Shown here in pieces: positions 60,301-64,000 of a DNA stretch of 64,000 bases. How positions within the stretch are numbered: the stretch's first letter is position 1; each line of letters begins with the position of its first letter. The translations under genes and the position numbers were made by a program. The stretch covers positions 45,506,001 through 45,570,000 of the forward strand of contig NC_133167.1 of the NCBI RefSeq assembly GCF_040802235.1. Reading direction: 5' to 3'. The notes beneath the pieces are model-generated. The model was not told the origin of the DNA. It worked only from the letters and a program-made list of their open reading frames with translations, and made no database searches. Source of the DNA: Manis javanica. Taxonomy: Eukaryota; Chordata; Mammalia; Pholidota; Manidae.

Positions 60301-60648
60301 CACTTAGTCCAGGGGTAGGGAATCTGAGAATCTCTGGGCACTCTAACCCCATGGGCAACAGGGAGCACGGAGGCCCCTTAAGGAGATAAATAGCCTCCTG
60401 GCCACTCCCCCTCCAACGTGGCTCCACCATTTTGGAGCAGCGGCCTGAGCAAGGTCACGACCACAGCAAACAGCAGAGATAAACTCCATAGCAGCTGGGC
60501 AGGAAGCAGAAGCCCTGTCTGCGTGCAGCTGCCCAGCACAAGCCACTACAGGTCGCTGTTCTCCCAGGAGAGGAAGGCCACAAACCAACAAGAAGGGAAG
60601 TTCTTCCAGCCATCACTCGTTCCAGCTCTGCAAACTATTTCTATCACC

Positions 60649-61502
60649 ATGAAAAGGCAAAATTACAGGCAAACCAAGATAACAGAGGCAACACCAGAGG
60701 AGACAGACCTAACCAGTCTTCCTGAAAAAGAATGCAAAATAAAAATCATAAACATGCTGACAGACATGCAGAGAACTATGCAAGAGCAATGGGATGAAGT
60801 CTGGAGGGAGATCACAGATGCCAGGAAGGAGATTACAGAAGTGAAATAAACTCTGGAAGGATTTATAAACAAAATGGATAAGATGAAAGAGGCCATTGAT
60901 GGAATAGAAACCAGAGAACAGGAATGCATTGAGGCTGACATAGAGAGAGATAAAAGGATCTTCAGGAATGAAACAATATTAAAAGAACTGTGTGACCAAT
61001 TCAAAAGGAACAATATCCGTATTATAGGGGTACCAGAAGAAGAAGAGAGAGGAAAGGGGATAGAAAGTGTCTTTGAAGAAATAATTGCTGAAAACTTCCC
61101 CAAACTGGGGGAGGAAATAATCGAACAGACCACGGAAATACACAGAAGCCCCAGAAGAAAGGATCCAAGGAGGACAACACCAAGACACATAATAATTAAA
61201 ATGGCAAAGATCAAGGACAAGGAAAGAGTTTTAAAGGCAGCTAGAGAGAAAAAGGTCACCTACAAAGGAAAACCAATCAGGCTATCATCAGACGTCTCGA
61301 CAGAAACCCTACAGGCCAGAAGAGAATGCCATGATATATTCAATGCAATGAAACAGAAGGCCTTGAACCAAGGATACTGTATCCAGCAGGACAATCATTT
61401 AAATCTGATGGTAGGATTAAACAATTCCCAGGTAAGCAAAAGCTGAGGGAATTTGCTTCCCACAAACCACCTCTACAGAGCATCTTACAGGGACTGCTCT
61501 AG
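60649..61502 (+). pseudogene. L1 ORF1 of second copy, broken
   Basis: Same ORF1p frame as at 5112, starting 'MKRQNYRQTK'. A TAA replaces CAA at 60847-60849 after residue 66. The frame continues through the coiled coil and RRM-like block ('IIGVPEEEERGKGIES') to the C-terminal domain. One G is missing near 61350 ('gaaggccttg' versus 'gaagggccttg' in the first copy), which shifts the frame to an early stop at 61446. The original stop position corresponds to 61500-61502. Confidence 0.9.
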
Positions 61503-61696
61503 ATGGGAGCACTCCTAAAAAGAGCACATAACAAAACACCCAACATATGAAGAATGGAGGAGGAGGAATAAGAAGGGAGAGAAGAAAAGAATCTCCAGAC
61601 AGTGTATATAACAGCTCAATAAGTGAGCTGAGTTAGGCAGTAAGATACTAAAGAGGCTAACGTTGAACTTTGGTAACCATGAATTTAAAGCCTGCA

Positions 61697-64000
61697 ATGG
61701 CAATAAGTACATATCTCTCAATAGTCACCCTAAATGTAAATGGACTTAATGCACCAATCAAAAGACACAGAGTAATAGAATGGATAAAAAAGCAAGACCC
61801 ATCTATATGCTGCTTACAAGAAACTCACCTCAAACCCAAAGACATGCACAGACTAAAAGTCAAGGGATGGAAAAACATATTTCAGGCAAACAACAGTGAG
61901 AAGAAAGCAGGGGTTGCAGTACTAATATCAGACAAAACAGACTTCAAAACAAAGAAAGTAACAAGAGATAAAGAAGGACACTACATAATGATAAAGGGCA
62001 CAGTCCAACAAGAGGATATAACCATTCTAAATATATATGTACCCAACACAGGAGCACCAGCATACGTGAAACAAATACTAACAGAACTGAAGGGGGAAAT
62101 AGACTGCAATGCATTCATTTTAAGAGACTTCAACACACCACTCACCCCGAAGGATAGATCCACTGGGCAGAAAATAAGTAAGGACACACAGGCATTGAAC
62201 GACACACTAGAACAGATGGACCTAATAGACATCTATAGAACTCTACATCCAAAAGCAACAGGATATACATTCTTCTCAAGTGCACATGGAACCTTCTCCA
62301 GAATAGACCACATACTAGGCCACAAAAAGAGCCTCAGTAAATTCCAAAATATTGAAATTCAACCAACCAACTTTTCACACCACAAAGGTATAAAACTAGA
62401 AATAAATTCTACAAAGAAAACAAAAAGGCTCACAAACACATGGAGGCTTAACAACATGCTCCTAAATAATCAATGGATCAATGAACAAATTAAAATAGAG
62501 ATCAAGTAATATATAGAAACAAATGATAAAAACAACACAAAGCCCCAACTTCTGTGGGACGCAGCGAAAGCAGTCTTAAGAGGAAAGTATATAGCGATCC
62601 AGCCACACTTGAAGAAGGAAGAACAATTCCAAATGAATAGTCTAACATCACAATTATCGAAATTGGAAAAAGAAGAAATGAGGCTTAAAGTCAGCAGTAG
62701 GAGGGACATAATAAAGATAAGAGAAGAAATAAACAAAATTGAGAAGAATAAAACAATAGCAAAAAATCAATGACACCAAGAGCTGGTTCTTTGAGAAAAC
62801 AAACAAAATAGATAAGCTTCTAGCCAAACTTATTAAGAGAAAAAGAGAATCAACACAAATCAACAGAATGAGAAATGTAAACGAAAAAATCATGACAGAC
62901 TCCACAGAAATACAAAGAATTATTAAAGACTACTAAGACAACCTATATGCCAACAAGCTGGAAAACCTAGAAGAAATGGACAACTTCCTAGAAAAATACA
63001 ACCTTCCAAGACTGACCAAGGAAGAAACACAAAAGTTAAACCAATTACGACTAAAGAAATTGAAACGGTAATCAAAAAACTACCCAAGAACAAAACCCCT
63101 GGGCCGGACAATTTACCTCGGAATTTTATCAGACACACAGAGAAGACATAATACCCATTCTCCTTAAAGTGTTCCAAAAAATAGAAGAGTAGGTAATACT
63201 CCCAAACTCATTCTATGAAGCCAACATCACCCTAATACCAAAAGCAGGCAAAAACCCCACCAAAAAAGAAAATTACAGACCAATATCACTGATGAATGTA
63301 GATGCAAAAATACTCAATAAAATATTAGCAAACAGAATTCAACAGTATATCAAAAGGATCACACACCATGACCAAGTGGGATTCATCCCAGGTATGCAAG
63401 GATGGTACAACATTCGAAAATCCATCAACATCATCCACCACATCAACAAAAAGAAAGACAAAAACCACATGATCATCTCCATAGATGCTGAAAAAGCATT
63501 TGACAAAATTCAACATCCATTCATGATAAAAACTCTCAGCAAAATGGGAATAGAGGGCAAGTACCTCAACATAATAAAAGCCATATATGATAAACCCACA
63601 GCCAGCATTATACTGAACAGCGAGAAGCTGAAAGCATTTCCTCTGAGATCGGGAAGCAGACAGGGATGCCCACTCTCCCCTCTGCTATTCAACATAGTAC
63701 TGGAGGTCATAGCCACAGCAATCAGACAAAACAAAGAAATACAAGGAATCCAGATTGGTAAAGAAGAAGTTAAACTGTCACTATTTGCAGATGATGTGAT
63801 ATTGTACATAAAAAACCCTAAAGACTCCACTCCAAAATTACTAGAACTGATCTCAGAATGCAGCAAAGTTGCAGGATACAAAATTAAGACCCAGAAACCT
63901 GTAGCTTTCCTATACACTCACAGTGAACCAATAGCAAGAGAAATCAGGAAAACAATTCCATTCACAATTGCATCAAAAAGAATAAAATACCTAGTAATAA
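61697..64000 (+). pseudogene. L1 ORF2 of second copy, partial and broken
   Basis: The N-terminal 270 codons are open, 'MAISTYLSIVTLNVNGL' onward, with endonuclease motifs 'QETH', 'NIYVPN' and 'RIDHIL'. The Gly before 'DFNTPL' is Arg, and the SDH motif reads SHH (62378-62380), which should abolish endonuclease activity. Stops follow at 62507-62509, about 62935 and about 63188, and an extra A near 62765 shifts frame. From 63365 the reverse transcriptase is open, with '[13 protein letters not shown]', '[10 protein letters not shown]' and an intact FADD (63784-63795). It is cut by the window edge. Confidence 0.92.

Larger units (their letters stand above)
59716..64000 (+). mobile_element. Second young L1, runs off the right edge
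   Basis: It is similar to the L1 at 2626 from its base 2703 onward, so the first roughly 77 bases are missing. It lies antisense to SPATS2L, in its intron if the upstream SPATS2L exons lie beyond. It retains about 250 bp of 5' UTR sequence (59880-60070) that the first L1 lacks and has only two tandem modules. Both ORFs carry stops and frameshifts. The 3' end, A-tail and target duplication lie outside the window. Confidence 0.9.

Noticed and set aside
60663-61259. 198-codon minus-strand hydrophobic frame
   Set aside because: Antisense shadow of L1 ORF1, whose Glu/Lys-rich codons read as Leu/Ser/Phe on the other strand. The same occurs at 5126-5470.

Overview
The window is nuclear DNA from a placental mammal. 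It holds the 3' two-thirds of one intron-split gene on the minus strand, which I identify as SPATS2L. Around it are ancient mammalian repeats (MIR, L2, MER20/MER5A-like hAT, Tigger-like) and two much younger LINE-1 copies with tandemly repeated 5' UTRs. I see no Alu, B1/B2, carnivore tRNA-SINE or other abundant young SINE. That argues against a primate, rodent or carnivore, but the species cannot be fixed from this sequence. A pangolin-like or xenarthran-like L1-dominated genome is only a guess.

Layout. 1-2290 is intergenic with one MER20-like fossil. 2291-12463 is a two-level nest of retrotransposition products. The outer layer is an L1-mobilised, 5'-truncated copy of an endogenous retrovirus (ERV) transcript end (2305-2625 plus 12171-12449), flanked by a 14-bp duplication. 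Inserted into it is a 9.5-kb unit (2626-12161). This unit has a complete L1 5' UTR with about 15 repeat modules, broken ORF1 and ORF2, an L1 3' UTR and A-tail, a 161-bp segment with its own A-tail, and then a second ERV end (env TM remnant, polypurine tract, LTR) with a final A-tail. It is flanked by a 9-bp duplication of the outer element. This is best read as an L1 carrying a roughly 1.8-kb 3' transduction, probably gained in two steps. 12464-18350 is intergenic with MIRs.

SPATS2L occupies about 18355-54399 on the minus strand. Seven exons are visible, each with GT/AG borders and matching phase, and together they encode the C-terminal 410 residues. The N-terminal part, about 148 residues in the human protein, must lie beyond 64000 or in exons I did not recognise. 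Introns carry MIR, L2, L1M, LTR and hAT fossils, a perfect 85-bp tandem duplication and several microsatellites. From about 59716 to the right edge a second young L1 lies antisense to SPATS2L. It has only two 5' UTR modules and is also broken.

Nothing here is a multi-gene pathway. The one host gene encodes a stress-granule/nucleolar protein family member. The most informative novelty is the nested transduction structure and the L1 5' UTR array.
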